Shown piece after piece: positions 4,422-5,269 of a DNA stretch of 5,269 nucleotides. Below the pieces are notes generated by a model. The model did no database searches, was not told the DNA's origin, and worked only from the letters and a program-made list of their open reading frames with translations. Source of the DNA: Halobacteriales archaeon QS_9_68_42 (lineage in GTDB: Archaea; Halobacteriota; Halobacteria; Halobacteriales; Haloarculaceae); the NCBI GenBank assembly GCA_003022905.1, contig PXSE01000066.1, positions 1 through 5,269 of the forward strand. Reading direction: 5' to 3'. Position 1 is the stretch's first letter. The number at the start of each line of letters is the position of its first letter. The translations under genes and the position numbers were made by a program.

Positions 4422-5269
4422 ATGGAACTCTCCGGGAAGGAAATCTGCATTACGGGCGGCGGCGGATTCGTCGGGTCGCACCTGGCCGACCGGCTGGTCG
4501 CTGACAACGACATCGTCGTCGCCGACCGCTTCGGCAACGGCCGCCGTGAGTGGGTGCCCGACGCCGCCGAGGTCGTCGCTGGCGACCTCCAGGACCCCGA
4601 GGTCGTCGCCGAAGCAATCGACGCCGGGACGGACGCCGTCTTCCACTTCGCGGCCGACAAGGCCGTCGACAGCGACGACCCCGACGAGCAGTTCCGGCTG
4701 AACACCGCGATGACCGCGAACGTCGCCGAGCGGATGGGCGAGGTCGGCTGCGACCGGATCGCCTTCACGTCCTCCTCGACGGTGTACGGCGAGGCGCCGC
4801 GACCGACGCCCGAGGACTACGCGCCGCTGGAACCCATCAGCGCATACGGCGCGGCCAAGCTCGCCGAGGAGTCGCTGCTCTCGGTGTACGCTCACAGCCA
4901 CGGGTTCACCGTCTGGACGTTCCGGTTTGCGAACATCGTCGGCCCCCGGCTGCAGCTCGGCGCGGTCGTCCCCGACTTTATCCACAAGCTCCGGGCGGAC
5001 CCCGACACGCTCGAGATACTCGGCGACGGCCGCCAGGAGAAGTCCTACATGCACATCTCCGAGTGCATCGAGGCGATGTGTTACGTCGTCGAGCACGCCG
5101 ACGCGCCGGTCAACACCTACAACCTCGGGACCCGGACGACGACGTCGGTCCGGACCATCGCCGACATCGTCGCCGGCGAGATGAGCGTCGACCCCGACTA
5201 CGAGTTCACGGGCGGCGACCGCGGCTGGACGGGCGACGTTCCGCGGATGCGGCTCTCCGTCGAGAAGCT
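4422..5269 (+). CDS. NAD-dependent epimerase/dehydratase, extended SDR family (3' end cut by window edge)
   Basis: At least 282 codons are visible with no stop; extended SDR sugar epimerases are usually about 300-330 residues, so little is missing. The Rossmann motif is T-G-G-G-G-F-V-G (residues 11-18). An acidic residue at the end of the second strand (Asp35) favours NAD over NADP. GDL lies at 54-56 and F-H-F-A-A at 74-78. The active-site Ser triplet 117-119 is in FTSSSTVYG, and the catalytic pair is Tyr142-x3-Lys146 (YGAAK). R-F-A-N-I-V-G-P (168-175) and KSYMHI (207-212) are the usual substrate-domain marks, followed by RGWTGDVP at 267-274. This is a UDP-glucose 4-epimerase-like or related nucleotide-sugar epimerase acting in the cytosol. 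The exact sugar cannot be read from the sequence. A role in supplying sugars for glycosylation or polysaccharide is inferred. It is divergent from trm56 across 122 bases. Confidence 0.92.
   Translation, partial: MELSGKEICITGGGGFVGSHLADRLVADNDIVVADRFGNGRREWVPDAAEVVAGDLQDPEVVAEAIDAGTDAVFHFAADKAVDSDDPDEQFRLNTAMTANVAERMGEVGCDRIAFTSSSTVYGEAPRPTPEDYAPLEPISAYGAAKLAEESLLSVYAHSHGFTVWTFRFANIVGPRLQLGAVVPDFIHKLRADPDTLEILGDGRQEKSYMHISECIEAMCYVVEHADAPVNTYNLGTRTTTSVRTIADIVAGEMSVDPDYEFTGGDRGWTGDVPRMRLSVEK

Noticed and set aside
4233..5096. Long open frame (287 codons) on the minus strand
   Set aside because: It lies antisense to the epimerase and overlaps the trm56 start region. The epimerase frame has complete Rossmann and YxxxK motifs, while this frame has none. 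Long antisense frames are normal in G+C-rich haloarchaeal genes.
1..5269. CRISPR array, tRNA, rRNA, toxin-antitoxin pair or restriction system
   Set aside because: I found no regular direct repeats with spacers, no cloverleaf-like sequence, and no paired small genes or nuclease/methylase motifs. The only methyltransferase is the tRNA enzyme Trm56.

Overview
The window looks like a piece of a haloarchaeal chromosome (class Halobacteria). The main genes are very G+C rich, and their proteins are strongly acidic with many Asp and Glu residues. The archaeal-type genes Trm56 and TFE are present. Most genes or operon heads have a TATA-like box about 27 bases before the start codon and no room for a leader, which is the haloarchaeal leaderless pattern.

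Layout. Bases 1-105 (minus) hold the first 35 codons of a CinA-N / MoaB-type molybdopterin-binding-domain protein, cut by the window edge. Bases 106-1658 are an AT-richer, gene-poor stretch. It carries one small multi-pass membrane protein (492-944, plus) that I do not recognise, and a structured inverted-repeat element (1315-1421) in an otherwise featureless 0.7 kb. Bases 1659-4299 (minus) are a compact block in the order trm56, tfe, DUF2110 gene, DUF5803 gene. The last three are stacked end to end: a 1-base overlap at TGATG and a 1-base gap at TGACATG. Bases 4422-5269 (plus) are a divergent NAD-dependent epimerase/dehydratase gene that runs off the right edge.

How the parts fit. The minus-strand block pairs tRNA modification (Trm56 methylates C56 of the T loop) and transcription initiation (TFE helps open the promoter) with two proteins of unknown function. 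One is cytosolic (DUF2110). The other is an exported, probably N-glycosylated lipoprotein with a C-terminal membrane anchor (DUF5803). tfe appears to have its own promoter and to drive the two DUF genes. The epimerase probably makes nucleotide sugars for glycans or glycosylation and shares only a 122-base divergent promoter region with trm56.

I found no CRISPR array, tRNA, rRNA, transposase or recognisable defence system. The least ordinary items are the AT-rich island with its orphan membrane protein, its inverted-repeat element, and the uncharacterised DUF2110 protein locked to tfe.
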